19,444 nt of DNA from Syntrophaceae bacterium UBA6078 (GCA_002428735.1 DIXO01000074.1:1-19444), one strand, 5' to 3'. Numbered from the stretch's first letter, positions 7,534 to 16,065 are shown. Made by a program: numbers and translations. The notes: generated by a model not told the origin, from the letters alone.

Positions 7534-10500
7534 TTACAGAGCGCTTATCTGCGCCAGGATTTCTTCATTGTTGAACCCGTTGAGGTCGATCGCGTTCATC
7601 CGGCAGGATGCCGTGCACACCCCGCAGCCCTTGCACAGGACGGCGTTGACAACGGCGCACCCCTGGGCCATGTCGACCGCAACGGCGCCGAAGGGGCAGT
7701 TCGCCTCACAGAGCCCGCAGGCCATGCAGCGGTCTTTGTTGACGTATGCCGTTTTTCCTTCGGCCTCGATAAAGTCCTTGGTCAGGATGGTACAGGCCCG
7801 GGAGACGGCCGCGTTGGCCTGCGTCACGGTTTCCTCACTCAGCTTCGGCGAATGGGCCATGCCGCACATGAAGACGCCGTCTGTGGCAAAATCCACCGGC
7901 CGCAGTTTGACGTGCGCCTCGAGGAAGAACCCGTCCTGATTGATCGGTATCTTGAGCATTTTAGAAATCTCTTCGTTGGCCGGGTTGGGGACAACGCCGA
8001 CGCTCAGAGCCAACAAATCGGTCTCAAGTTCCACCTGCTGATTCAGTATGGGATCGAAAACCTTCACCCGGATCTTCGAGCCGTTGCCGCTCACCTCCGG
8101 CTTCCGATCTTCATCGTAACAGATGAATCTGACATTGGCCTCGCGGGCCTTCCGGTAGTAATCCTCTTTGAGGCCGTACGTCCTGATATCCCGGTAGATG
8201 ATAGTCACCTCCCGGTCGGGATTTTCCTCTTTCAGGGCAAGAGCATTTTTCATCGCCTCGCTGCAGCAGTAACGGCTGCAATAGGGCCGCTCGTCACACC
8301 GTGAACCGACGCACTGGATCATGACCACGCTGCTGGAGCCCGCGACTTTCTCGCTCTTTTCATGGATGAGAGCTTCAAGGTCGCGTTGGGTGACGACCCG
8401 GTCATTGGTTCCGTACAGGTATTCCGTAGTTTCATTCTCGTAGGCACCGGTCGCCACAATGACCACGCCGTGCTCGAACTCGTCCTGCTTACCGCCAGCC
8501 TTGATCGTCGTCTTGTAATTGCCTATGAATCCCTCGATCTTTTCGATCCGCGCCCCGGTATGGACATGAACAAGATCGTTCTTTTTGACCCGATCCAGAA
8601 GTGCGGCAAGGTGTTTCACCGTGTCGAGCCCTTCGAGGGTGTGATAGAGCTTCCGGTAGTTTCCACCCAATTCGGCTTCCTTCTCGACGATGTGGGTTTC
8701 GAAACCCTGATCGGCAAGTGTCAGGGCGGCGGTAAGACCCGCAAGCCCCCCTCCGATGACGAGGGCCGCCTTGTTGACGCTCAGCTGCCCCGGTGTCAGA
8801 GGCTTCAGATACCGAGCCTTGGCCACGGCCATCCGGACAAGGTCCTTCGCCTTCTCGGTAGCCGCCTCCGGTTCATTCATGTGAACCCACGAATCCTGAT
8901 CCCTGATATTCGCCATCTCGAAGAGGTAGCGGTTCAGTCCGGCCTTTTCACAGTTCTCCTGGAAGAGCCCTTCATGCGTCCGCGGCGAGCAGGAGCCCAC
9001 AACAACCCGCGTCAGGTTGTGCTCCTTGATCATCTCCCCCATCTTGACGGCCGTATCCTGGGAGCAGGTAAAGAGGTTGTCCTCGGCATAGACCACGTTG
9101 GGGAGGGTCTTGACGTACTCGACGACCTCGGGGACATTGACCACGCCCCCGATATTGATGCCGCAGTGGCAGATGAAGGCGCCGATCCGGGGACCAGTCC
9201 CCCGCATATCCATCTCTTCGGGAAGCTGCTCCGCTATGGTCAGTGAACCGCGCTGCGATGCCAGGAGTCCTCCAGCACACGCAGCGGCACCTGACGCCTC
9301 CATGACCGTCTCCGGGATATCCTTGGGGCCTCCGAAGACACCGCAGACAAAGACACCGTCCCGCGATGTCTGCACGGGATTTTCAAGGGAAGTCTTGCAG
9401 AAGCCGTGCTCCTCCAGTTCGATCCCCAGACTTGCGGCCAGTTCCCGCGCCTCCTTCGGCGGGGCCAGACCCACAGAGAGAACGACCATGTCGAACTCTT
9501 CCTCGATCAGCGTCCCGTCTTCCTTCACGTAGGTGAGGAGCAGGTTCTTGCTCTGCTGGAGCTCCTTGATGGAGGAGGGCATGGACCGGATATACCGTAT
9601 ACCGTACTCATCCTTTGCCCGGTTGACGAACCGGTCGAAGTCCTTGCCGTAGGCGCGGATGTCGATATAGAAAATGGTCGGCTCCATCTTCTTGGCGTGC
9701 TCCTTGCCGATGATCGCCTCCTTCGTGGCGTACATGCAGCAGACGGAGGAACACCAGCTGTTGCCGCAATTCACATCGCGCGACCCCACGCACTGGATGA
9801 AGGCCACCTTCTTCGGTTCCTTCCCGTCGGAGATGCGCTGGACGTGACCGAAATAGGGACCCGAGGCGGAGAGGATTCGTTCAAACTGGATGCTGGTGAC
9901 GACGTTGTCGTAGATGCCGAAGCCGTACTCTCCCCTGAGGGAGGCGTTGAAGAGTTCCGTCCCCGGCGCGGCTATGATCGCCCCCACCTCGACAGTCTCT
10001 TCCTCTTCGAACATTTCGTGGTCAATCGCGCCGGCCACGCAGGCCTCGACGCACTGGTAACACTCGGAACAGATGCCGCAGCTCAGGCACCGCCGTGCTT
10101 CCCTGAGGACATCTTCTTCGCTGTACCCTTTGACAACCTCTTCAAAGTTGGTCCGCCGCGTTCCGGGATCGAGCTCCGGCATGGACGGGCGGCCCTCTTT
10201 CGCGACGGAGCTCGTGTCGGCCTTGTCGGCGACATTCTGCGTCCAGTCCCTCGCGCGCCTCAGTTTGATATCCTCGCCGCGCAGATAGCGATCGATCGAT
10301 CTGGCCGCTTCCTTGCCGGCGTTGATAGCCTCGATCACCGTTGCCGGACCGGTCACATCATCACCACCGGCAAAGATCCCTTCCACGTTCGTGGCGAAGG
10401 TTACCGGGTCCACATCGAAGGTGCTCCATTTGTTGATGGCCATTTTGCACTCTTCATCGACACAGGAAAGGTCGCACGTCTGCCCGATTGCGGGGATAAT

Positions 10501-11961
10501 CGCATCGGCCTCGATGGTAAACTCCGAACCCTTGATCGGAACGGGGCGTCTCCTCCCGCTCGCGTCTGGTTCGCCCAGTTCCATCCGGATACATTCGATC
10601 CCCGTGACCTTGCCGCCGCTCCCCAGCACTTTCACCGGGGCGGCCAGAAACTCCATCTGGATCCCTTCCTGCAGGGCCTCTTCGATCTCCTCATCGGCGG
10701 CGGGCATTTCGGCGCGCGTTCTCCGATACAGGACAAAGGCCTCCTTTGAACCGGTCCTCAGGGCCGTCCGTACGGCGTCCATGGCGACGTTACCGCCGCC
10801 GACCACCGCGACACGCTCTCCGAGGAATACCTTCTCGCCGAGAGCGACCCGCCGCAGGAAATCGATGCCATGCACGACCCCTTCCAGATCGTCTTCCCCG
10901 GGAACGCCCAGTTTACTGCTGATATGCGCTCCCACGCCGATGAAAATGGAATCGAAATCTTTCCGGAGGGCGTCCATCGTAATATCCGTGCCCACCCTCG
11001 TGTTGAACCTGAACTCGACACCGAGCTCTTCGATGGTCCTGATTTCGGCATTCAGGGTGGCCTTCGGGAGGCGGTATTCGGGGATACCCACGGTCAGCAT
11101 CCCTCCGGCAACGGGGAGCGCCTCAAAGATTGTCACCTGGTATCCCTCAATCGCCAGATAATACGCTGCCGTCAGTCCGGCGGGACCGGCGCCGATGACC
11201 GCGACCTTCTTGTCTTTCCTTTCCTTGACCTCAGGAACATATTTCGTCTCGTCATTCAGATCGAGGTCGGCCACGAACCGCTTGAGGTACATGATGGAGA
11301 TCGGCTGGTCGACCTCTCCCCTCTTACAGGCCGCCTCGCAGGGATGGTTGCAGACTCGCCCGCAGACGGCGGGGAGGGGGTTTTCCTGTTTAATGAGTTT
11401 CAGTGCTTCCCGGTACTTGCCCTCGGCAATGAGGGCCACGTAGCCCTGGACACTGATATGGGTGGGGCAGGCCGCCTTGCAGGGGGCCGTCCCGAGTTTG
11501 TCGATCGCGAAGGCGCTGGGGATGGCTTGGGGGAATTTCCTGTAGATGGCTTTGCGCGCGTCCAGCCCTTCGTTAAAGATATTCGGCACCGTCACCGGAC
11601 AGACCTTGGCGCAGTCGCCGCAGCCGGTACATTTGTCGATATCGACGAATCGCGGCGCACTCTTCAGCTTGACCTGAAAACGCCCCGGCTCTCCCTCAAC
11701 CGTCTTGACGGTTCTCTTCGTTAATATCTCAACGTTGGGGTGTCTCCCCACCTCGACGAGTTTGGGGGAGAGAATACATGCGGAACAGTCATTGGTCGGG
11801 AAGGTCTTGTCCAGTTGGGCCATGATGCCGCCGATGCTGATATCGTTTTCGACGAGATAGACCTTCATTCCGGAATTGGCAAGGTCCAGAGAGGACTGGA
11901 TCCCGGCTATCCCGGACCCGACTACCATCACAGCACCGATCTTTTCGCTATCTTTTACCAC
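7534..11961 (-). CDS. hdrA: Giant HdrA: tandem HdrA fusion with nested GltD/NfnB-like NAD(P)H module
   Basis: This 1475-residue flavin and Fe-S protein is the electron-bifurcation core. First HdrA half: FAD loop VVGSGIAG (13-20), HdrA signature CSACILSPKLVEVGRHP (59-75) and [4Fe-4S] C111, C114, C117, C121. The ferredoxin domain is then interrupted by a GltD-like module (about 156-620) with cysteines C161, C165, C200, C204, C208, C212, FAD loop GAGPAG (257-262), nucleotide loop GGGNVA (388-393) and LYRRTRAEMP (411-420). A cysteine cluster (C625-C641) resumes HdrA, with C724, C737, C741, C742 in the CVGS...CC motif. Second HdrA half: N-terminal domain CHCG (931-934) and GSCSPRTHE (989-997), FAD loop VIGGGLAG (1068-1075), C1217, C1228, C1232, C1233, and two terminal [4Fe-4S] sets (C1412-C1422, C1443-C1453). 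The start is GTG, because a stop lies three codons upstream. Confidence 0.93.
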   Translation of the reverse strand: MVKDSEKIGAVMVVGSGIAGIQSSLDLANSGMKVYLVENDISIGGIMAQLDKTFPTNDCSACILSPKLVEVGRHPNVEILTKRTVKTVEGEPGRFQVKLKSAPRFVDIDKCTGCGDCAKVCPVTVPNIFNEGLDARKAIYRKFPQAIPSAFAIDKLGTAPCKAACPTHISVQGYVALIAEGKYREALKLIKQENPLPAVCGRVCNHPCEAACKRGEVDQPISIMYLKRFVADLDLNDETKYVPEVKERKDKKVAVIGAGPAGLTAAYYLAIEGYQVTIFEALPVAGGMLTVGIPEYRLPKATLNAEIRTIEELGVEFRFNTRVGTDITMDALRKDFDSIFIGVGAHISSKLGVPGEDDLEGVVHGIDFLRRVALGEKVFLGERVAVVGGGNVAMDAVRTALRTGSKEAFVLYRRTRAEMPAADEEIEEALQEGIQMEFLAAPVKVLGSGGKVTGIECIRMELGEPDASGRRRPVPIKGSEFTIEADAIIPAIGQTCDLSCVDEECKMAINKWSTFDVDPVTFATNVEGIFAGGDDVTGPATVIEAINAGKEAARSIDRYLRGEDIKLRRARDWTQNVADKADTSSVAKEGRPSMPELDPGTRRTNFEEVVKGYSEEDVLREARRCLSCGICSECYQCVEACVAGAIDHEMFEEEETVEVGAIIAAPGTELFNASLRGEYGFGIYDNVVTSIQFERILSASGPYFGHVQRISDGKEPKKVAFIQCVGSRDVNCGNSWCSSVCCMYATKEAIIGKEHAKKMEPTIFYIDIRAYGKDFDRFVNRAKDEYGIRYIRSMPSSIKELQQSKNLLLTYVKEDGTLIEEEFDMVVLSVGLAPPKEARELAASLGIELEEHGFCKTSLENPVQTSRDGVFVCGVFGGPKDIPETVMEASGAAACAGGLLASQRGSLTIAEQLPEEMDMRGTGPRIGAFICHCGINIGGVVNVPEVVEYVKTLPNVVYAEDNLFTCSQDTAVKMGEMIKEHNLTRVVVGSCSPRTHEGLFQENCEKAGLNRYLFEMANIRDQDSWVHMNEPEAATEKAKDLVRMAVAKARYLKPLTPGQLSVNKAALVIGGGLAGLTAALTLADQGFETHIVEKEAELGGNYRKLYHTLEGLDTVKHLAALLDRVKKNDLVHVHTGARIEKIEGFIGNYKTTIKAGGKQDEFEHGVVIVATGAYENETTEYLYGTNDRVVTQRDLEALIHEKSEKVAGSSSVVMIQCVGSRCDERPYCSRYCCSEAMKNALALKEENPDREVTIIYRDIRTYGLKEDYYRKAREANVRFICYDEDRKPEVSGNGSKIRVKVFDPILNQQVELETDLLALSVGVVPNPANEEISKMLKIPINQDGFFLEAHVKLRPVDFATDGVFMCGMAHSPKLSEETVTQANAAVSRACTILTKDFIEAEGKTAYVNKDRCMACGLCEANCPFGAVAVDMAQGCAVVNAVLCKGCGVCTASCRMNAIDLNGFNNEEILAQISAL

Positions 11962-11988
11962 CGCTTTTCACACCTCACTTTTATTGTA

Positions 11989-12045
11989 AGGACCTGCTCC
12001 GGCGGGTCCTGTGGGGTACATCATAATGTAACTGTCGATCATCGA
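11989..12045 (-). promoter_or_regulatory. Cluster of inverted repeats in the hdrA leader
   Basis: Three inverted repeats lie between the candidate promoter and the hdrA start. AGGACC...GGTCCT (11989-12010) has 6-bp arms extended by two GC pairs around a 4-nt loop. TACAT-CATA-ATGTA is at 12017-12030, and TCGATCATCGA at 12035-12045. None is followed by a T-run on either strand, so a simple terminator is unlikely. They could be an operator or structured 5' leader controlling the operon. No match to the Rex operator consensus was seen. Confidence 0.35.
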
Positions 12046-12061
12046 GTTTTTAAACGCTAGG

Positions 12062-12090
12062 TGGGTAGCAACTTTTGCCCTTCATGTCAA
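12062..12090 (-). promoter_or_regulatory. Candidate sigma-70 promoter for the hdrA operon
   Basis: On the minus strand a perfect TTGACA (12085-12090) is followed after 17 nt by TACCCA (12062-12067), a poor -10 hexamer. Spacing and location, about 100 bp before the hdrA start, are right, but the weak -10 suggests an activator or a different promoter. A sigma-54 reading (GG and GC boxes) was checked and the spacing does not fit. Confidence 0.3.
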
Positions 12091-12171
12091 GACATAATTG
12101 TTGTCTCCACGCTCCGGTTTCCGTTCTGCACGAAAAAGGTTTTGGATGACGGACAGTAAAACAACACAGAA

Positions 12172-12762
12172 TCATAGTGCCGGGAGGCAGGCTGTCTCGA
12201 TGGCTCGCCAGATATCGTCTCTGCCCGAGCGTGTCTTTGCTGAAAAAGGGAGAACCGCGTCACGCGGGACGCCCAGATGTTCCCCGATCTTCCGGCGAGC
12301 CACCGCAAGCTGATTTCCGGAAAGCTTGTCCGCCTTGGTAAGGACAAATGCCACATTGATATCCCTTCTGCGGAGCCATTCGATCAGCATATCATCATTC
12401 TCTGAAGGCTCACGGCGGATATCCAGTATGAGCACAACCAGACGCAGGTTTTGTCGCGTCTCAAGGTATTCCTCTACCATTGCCTGCCACCCCTTTTTAA
12501 CGGAGAGGGGAACCTTCGCGTATCCGTAACCGGGAAGATCGACAAATGAAATGGACTTGTTGATCACGAAGAAATTGACAAGCTGCGTGCGACCCGGGGT
12601 GTTACTCGTTTTGGCAAGATTTTTTCTGTTCGCAAGGGTGTTGATGAGGGAGGATTTCCCCACATTTGACCTTCCGACAAAGGCCACCTCCGGCAACAGG
12701 GCGTCGGGATACTGAACGGCCTGGACGGCACTCTTTACAAACTCTGCTGATGCGATCTTCAT
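12172..12762 (-). CDS. engB: Ribosome biogenesis GTP-binding protein EngB (YihA/YsxC)
   Basis: This 196-residue essential-type GTPase is involved in assembly of the large ribosomal subunit. All G motifs are visible: G1 GRSNVGKSS (30-38), G2 TPGRTQ (55-60), G3 DLPGYG (75-80), G4 TKAD (142-145) and G5 SAK (174-176). The length is normal for the family. GAGG lies about 5 nt before the ATG. It is transcribed in the same direction as the hdrA operon but separated from it by 210 bp of leader DNA, and it is divergent from the ClC gene. Confidence 0.95.
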   Translation of the reverse strand: MKIASAEFVKSAVQAVQYPDALLPEVAFVGRSNVGKSSLINTLANRKNLAKTSNTPGRTQLVNFFVINKSISFVDLPGYGYAKVPLSVKKGWQAMVEEYLETRQNLRLVVLILDIRREPSENDDMLIEWLRRRDINVAFVLTKADKLSGNQLAVARRKIGEHLGVPRDAVLPFSAKTRSGRDDIWRAIETACLPAL

Positions 12763-12929
12763 GGCAGCCTCACGGGGAAGGGGAATTATCAGTATGAGGT
12801 AGTATCCATATCACATCAGCGGGGAGAGGCAAAAAGATATTATGTGGCAGCAATGCACTCGTAAGTACGAAATTTTTATTGCGGGAAAAGGATATCAACG
12901 ATAGATAGAATGATAAAATCCACACTATC

Positions 12930-12956
12930 AAAAACAGTCTTATGAAAAACAGTCTT
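12930..12956. repeat. 12-bp direct repeat spanning the ClC start codon
   Basis: AAAAACAGTCTT is at 12930-12941 and again at 12945-12956, with only the ATG start codon (12942-12944) between them. The 15-bp period equals five codons, so it may be a small tandem duplication. The first copy occupies the position where a ribosome binding site would be expected, and no Shine-Dalgarno match is present. Confidence 0.7.
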
Positions 12957-13742
12957 CTCCATACCCTGAAAATTCCACTGAGACCGAATGAACATGTCAT
13001 CATGATGATCATGGCGATGATCGTGGGAACACTCAGCGGGTATGGGGCGGTTGTTTTCAGGTTGGTCATCCGTTTTTTCCAATCCCTCTTTTTCGGTGGT
13101 GAAGGCGCCACTTTTCTCGACCACCTGCTGTTGCTTCCCTGGTATGCAAAATTATTTCCCCCAATCATCGGCGGCCTCCTTGTCGGTCCCATCGTGTACT
13201 TCTTTGCCAGAGAAGTACAGGGCCCGGGTGTCTCCGAAACCATAGAGGCAGTGGCCATGAGGGGCGGCCTGATCAGAAAACGGGTCTTCGCCATCAAGAT
13301 CCTGACTGCGGGGTTGTCCATCGGCTCGGGGGGATCAGCGGGCAGAGAGGGGCCTATCGTTCAGATCGGTTCGGCAATCGGTTCGTTTGTTGGTCAGATA
13401 GCGAAGGTCCCGGCGGCCCGGATGCGGACGCTGGTCGGCTGCGGGGCGGCCGCGGGGATTGCGGCGACGTTCAATGCCCCCATCGCGGGTGTCATGTTTT
13501 CCATGGAGATTATTATCGGAAACTACGGAATCGCCACCTTCAGCCCTATCATCATATCGTCCGTCATGGGGACCGTGATATCCCGGCTCTATCTTGGGAA
13601 CTACCCTGCCTTTCTTATCCCCTCGTATACCCTCGTGAGTCCGATGGAACTTCCCTTCTACATGCTCCTGGGAATCGCAGCCGGTTTGGCGGGAGTTCTG
13701 TTCACTGCGACCCTGTACAAAACAGGGATCTTTTCGCATTGA
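12942..13742 (+). CDS. ClC chloride channel/antiporter, N-terminal part (frameshifted gene)
   Basis: First 266 residues of a ClC-family membrane protein that moves chloride or another anion across the inner membrane. Hydrophobic segments alternate through the whole length. ClC motifs are GPGVSE (94-99), GREGP (134-138, gating glutamate E136) and FNAPIAGVMFSME (177-189). The residue aligning with the proton-glutamate of E. coli ClC (E203) is Ile190. The frame stops at TGA (13740-13742) in the middle of the expected sequence (YKTGIFSH). Reading one frame back gives DLFALIPIPDY, exactly the expected ClC continuation, so one base appears to be missing near 13724-13728. The ATG has no good ribosome binding site. 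It is divergent from engB. The break is either a real pseudogene mutation or a sequence error. Confidence 0.85.
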   Translation: MKNSLLHTLKIPLRPNEHVIMMIMAMIVGTLSGYGAVVFRLVIRFFQSLFFGGEGATFLDHLLLLPWYAKLFPPIIGGLLVGPIVYFFAREVQGPGVSETIEAVAMRGGLIRKRVFAIKILTAGLSIGSGGSAGREGPIVQIGSAIGSFVGQIAKVPAARMRTLVGCGAAAGIAATFNAPIAGVMFSMEIIIGNYGIATFSPIIISSVMGTVISRLYLGNYPAFLIPSYTLVSPMELPFYMLLGIAAGLAGVLFTATLYKTGIFSH

Positions 13743-14734
13743 TCCCGATTCCGGATTATGCAAAGGCGGCGGTGGGCGGCCTGATGGTGGGCTGCATCGG
13801 CATATTTCTGCCCCATGTGTACGGCGTGGGATATGACGCCATTTCCCTCGCGCTCCGGGAACATCTCGCATGGTACCTGCTGGTCGTCCTTATATTTGTC
13901 AAAATAGCGGCCACCTCCCTTACCATAGGTTCGGGGGGATCCGGAGGGATTTTTGCCCCCTCGCTTTTTATCGGGGCTATGACCGGAGGCGCGTTTGGGT
14001 ATTTCGTGCATCTTCTCTTCCCCGCCATAACCGCGCCATCGGGGGCTTACACCCTCATGGGAATGGGGGCCGTTCTTGCCGCGACCACCCATGGACCCCT
14101 TCATGCCATACTGATCATATTTGAGATGACCGGTGATTACGCGGTTATTGTTCCCCTGATGCTCTCCTGTATCACCGCATACCTGATTGCATCCCATATC
14201 AAGAGGGAATCCATCTTTACCTTGAAACTCGTTCGCAAAGGGATAGACATACAGGCGGGGAGAGAGGTCAACATCATGAAATCCCTTCTCGTCAGGGATG
14301 CCATGACACCGCATGTGGAGACGGTATCTGAAAACATGCATCTGAATAAACTGCTGGAACACACCTTTGCCAGCAAGCACTCGAGTTTTCCTGTCCTTGA
14401 CTCAGACGGGCTCCTCAGTGGCATCGTCACCTTTCAGGATTTCAAGGAGGTCGTCTTTGAAGAGGGGCTGGGGGACCTTGTCGTGGTAAAGGATATCGCC
14501 ATGACCAATGTTATCACCATCACAGAGAAAGAGACTCTGGATGAGGCGCTTAAAAAAATAGGGCTGAGAAATATTGAACAACTTCCGGTCGTCGCTGAAA
14601 ACAATCGGCGAAAGATAGTCGGCATTCTTTCGCGGCGGGATATCTTCTCGGCATATAACAAGGCTCTTATCAACAGGTCGCTGGCGGAAGGGATCGGAAT
14701 TGATCAGGTGGATACAAAAGGGACCGGCAGGTGA
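13739..14734 (+). CDS. ClC chloride channel/antiporter, C-terminal part with CBS pair (frameshifted gene)
   Basis: Continuation of the same ClC gene in the -1 frame. It opens with IPIPDYAKAAVGGL, carries the third ClC motif GIFAP (70-74 of this frame) inside SGGSGGIFAPSLF, then further membrane segments to about residue 155. A cytoplasmic CBS pair follows: CBS1 about 183-238 and CBS2 about 248-306, which in this family bind adenine nucleotides and regulate transport. The frame's apparent TTG start (13739) has no ribosome binding site, so independent translation is unlikely. I read 12942-14734 as one gene of about 600 codons. Its 3' end converges on tyrS with a 39-bp gap and no clear terminator. 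Confidence 0.85.
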   Translation: MIPIPDYAKAAVGGLMVGCIGIFLPHVYGVGYDAISLALREHLAWYLLVVLIFVKIAATSLTIGSGGSGGIFAPSLFIGAMTGGAFGYFVHLLFPAITAPSGAYTLMGMGAVLAATTHGPLHAILIIFEMTGDYAVIVPLMLSCITAYLIASHIKRESIFTLKLVRKGIDIQAGREVNIMKSLLVRDAMTPHVETVSENMHLNKLLEHTFASKHSSFPVLDSDGLLSGIVTFQDFKEVVFEEGLGDLVVVKDIAMTNVITITEKETLDEALKKIGLRNIEQLPVVAENNRRKIVGILSRRDIFSAYNKALINRSLAEGIGIDQVDTKGTGR

Positions 14735-14773
14735 TGATCCGCGTGGGGTTCGTCAGGCGGGAACGCTCCTCCC

Positions 14774-16060
14774 CTATGATACCCGAATGAGAACGTGCTG
14801 CTTTTTTCCCTTCCTCAGGCGGATGACGCCGTTTCCGATATCGCCAATCCCGATCTTCTCGTCAAAGGCACCCACCTGTCGATCGTTAACGTAGGCACCA
14901 CCCTGTTGAATTAATCTTCGCGCTTCACTTCTTGTTGCGCATAAATCAATATCATGAAAGAGCTCAAAGGCAGGAATGCCCGTCACGAATTCTTCCCGGG
15001 TTTTTTCCACTGTGGGAATGGCCGATACATCGACGGCAGCATCGGCTCTGGGAATGGCACTTGACGGGAGCAGGCCGAGGCGTACCGGTTTCAGACCGAA
15101 GTTCTTCACCGCTGCTCCCCAGGCCGCAACCGCTGCCTGTTGTCCATGGGTAATCCGCGTCGCCTCGAACGCCAGAACGGCTTTCGCCATGTTCAGCTCT
15201 GCATCAACCAGTTTGTCCGTCTCTCTGATCTCCTCCATCGGCAGAAAGGTAAAGAGGGCGAGGAAGCGCTTCACATCGGCATCTTCCGTGTTAATCCAGT
15301 ACTGAAAATAGTCGTATGGGGTGGTCAGGGCGGCGTCCAGCCATACTGTTCCTTTTTCGGTCTTTCCCATCTTGTGCCCCTGGGATGTGGTCAGAAGAGG
15401 AAAGGTTATCCCGTAGACCTTTTTTTCTTCGAGTCTTCTCGTCAGATCGACTCCAGCCACGATATTTCCCCACTGGTCATTCCCCCCCATCTGGAGGATA
15501 CAATCATAGTGTTTGCTCAGGTAATAAAAATCGTAGGACTGGAGAAGCATATAGTTGAACTCAATGAAGCTAAGCCCCTTTTCCAGCCGCATTCGGTAGC
15601 TCTCGGCGGCGAGCATCCGGTTGACACTGAAGCAGCGGCCAATGTCCCGCAGAAATTCCACATAATTGAGTTGTACCAGCCAGTCCGCGTTGTTCACAAG
15701 GAGCGCCTTCCCCTCGCTAAAATCAAGGTATCGGGACAGCTGTTTTTGTATGGCTTCAGCATTGACGTCTATCTCATCCCGTGTGAGGATGCGCCGCATC
15801 TCGGTCTTCCCGCTCGGGTCACCGATGAGGGCGGTGCCGCCCCCGACAAGGGCGATCGGTCGGTGACCGCAGCGCTGCATGTGGACGAGAGACATGATGG
15901 GAACGAGGCTCCCGATATGGAGACTCGCCGCCGTGGGATCAAAACCGATATAACAGGTAATCTTTTTTTCATTCAGAAGCTCTCTGACAGGTGCTTCATC
16001 GGTTACCTGCTCTATGAAGCCTCTCTCATACAGTACATCATACGCACTTTTTCCGCTCAT
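14774..16060 (-). CDS. tyrS: Tyrosyl-tRNA synthetase
   Basis: A class I aminoacyl-tRNA synthetase that charges tRNA-Tyr in the cytoplasm. Numbering from an upstream TTG (16069), the HIGH-type motif is HIGS (51-54), the KMSKS-type motif is KMGKT (233-237), the tyrosine-pocket region QMGGNDQWGN is at 193-202, and a C-terminal S4 RNA-binding domain covers about 362-428. The length of about 428 residues is typical. I place the start at the ATG (16058-16060); the upstream TTG overlaps the ymdB stop and has no spaced ribosome site, though translational coupling with ymdB is likely either way. It is the last gene of the zapB-zapA-rny-ymdB operon and converges with the ClC gene. Confidence 0.96.
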   Translation of the reverse strand: MSGKSAYDVLYERGFIEQVTDEAPVRELLNEKKITCYIGFDPTAASLHIGSLVPIMSLVHMQRCGHRPIALVGGGTALIGDPSGKTEMRRILTRDEIDVNAEAIQKQLSRYLDFSEGKALLVNNADWLVQLNYVEFLRDIGRCFSVNRMLAAESYRMRLEKGLSFIEFNYMLLQSYDFYYLSKHYDCILQMGGNDQWGNIVAGVDLTRRLEEKKVYGITFPLLTTSQGHKMGKTEKGTVWLDAALTTPYDYFQYWINTEDADVKRFLALFTFLPMEEIRETDKLVDAELNMAKAVLAFEATRITHGQQAAVAAWGAAVKNFGLKPVRLGLLPSSAIPRADAAVDVSAIPTVEKTREEFVTGIPAFELFHDIDLCATRSEARRLIQQGGAYVNDRQVGAFDEKIGIGDIGNGVIRLRKGKKQHVLIRVS

Positions 16061-16065
16061 ATGGA

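Noticed and set aside
12062..12090. Sigma-54 promoter before hdrA (GGGC...TTGC)
   Set aside because: Only 8-9 nt separate the GG and GC boxes; sigma-54 needs 10.
13720..13745. Programmed -1 frameshift in the ClC gene
   Set aside because: No X-XXY-YYZ slippery heptamer is in frame at the junction and no stimulatory structure is evident. A simple one-base loss is more likely.
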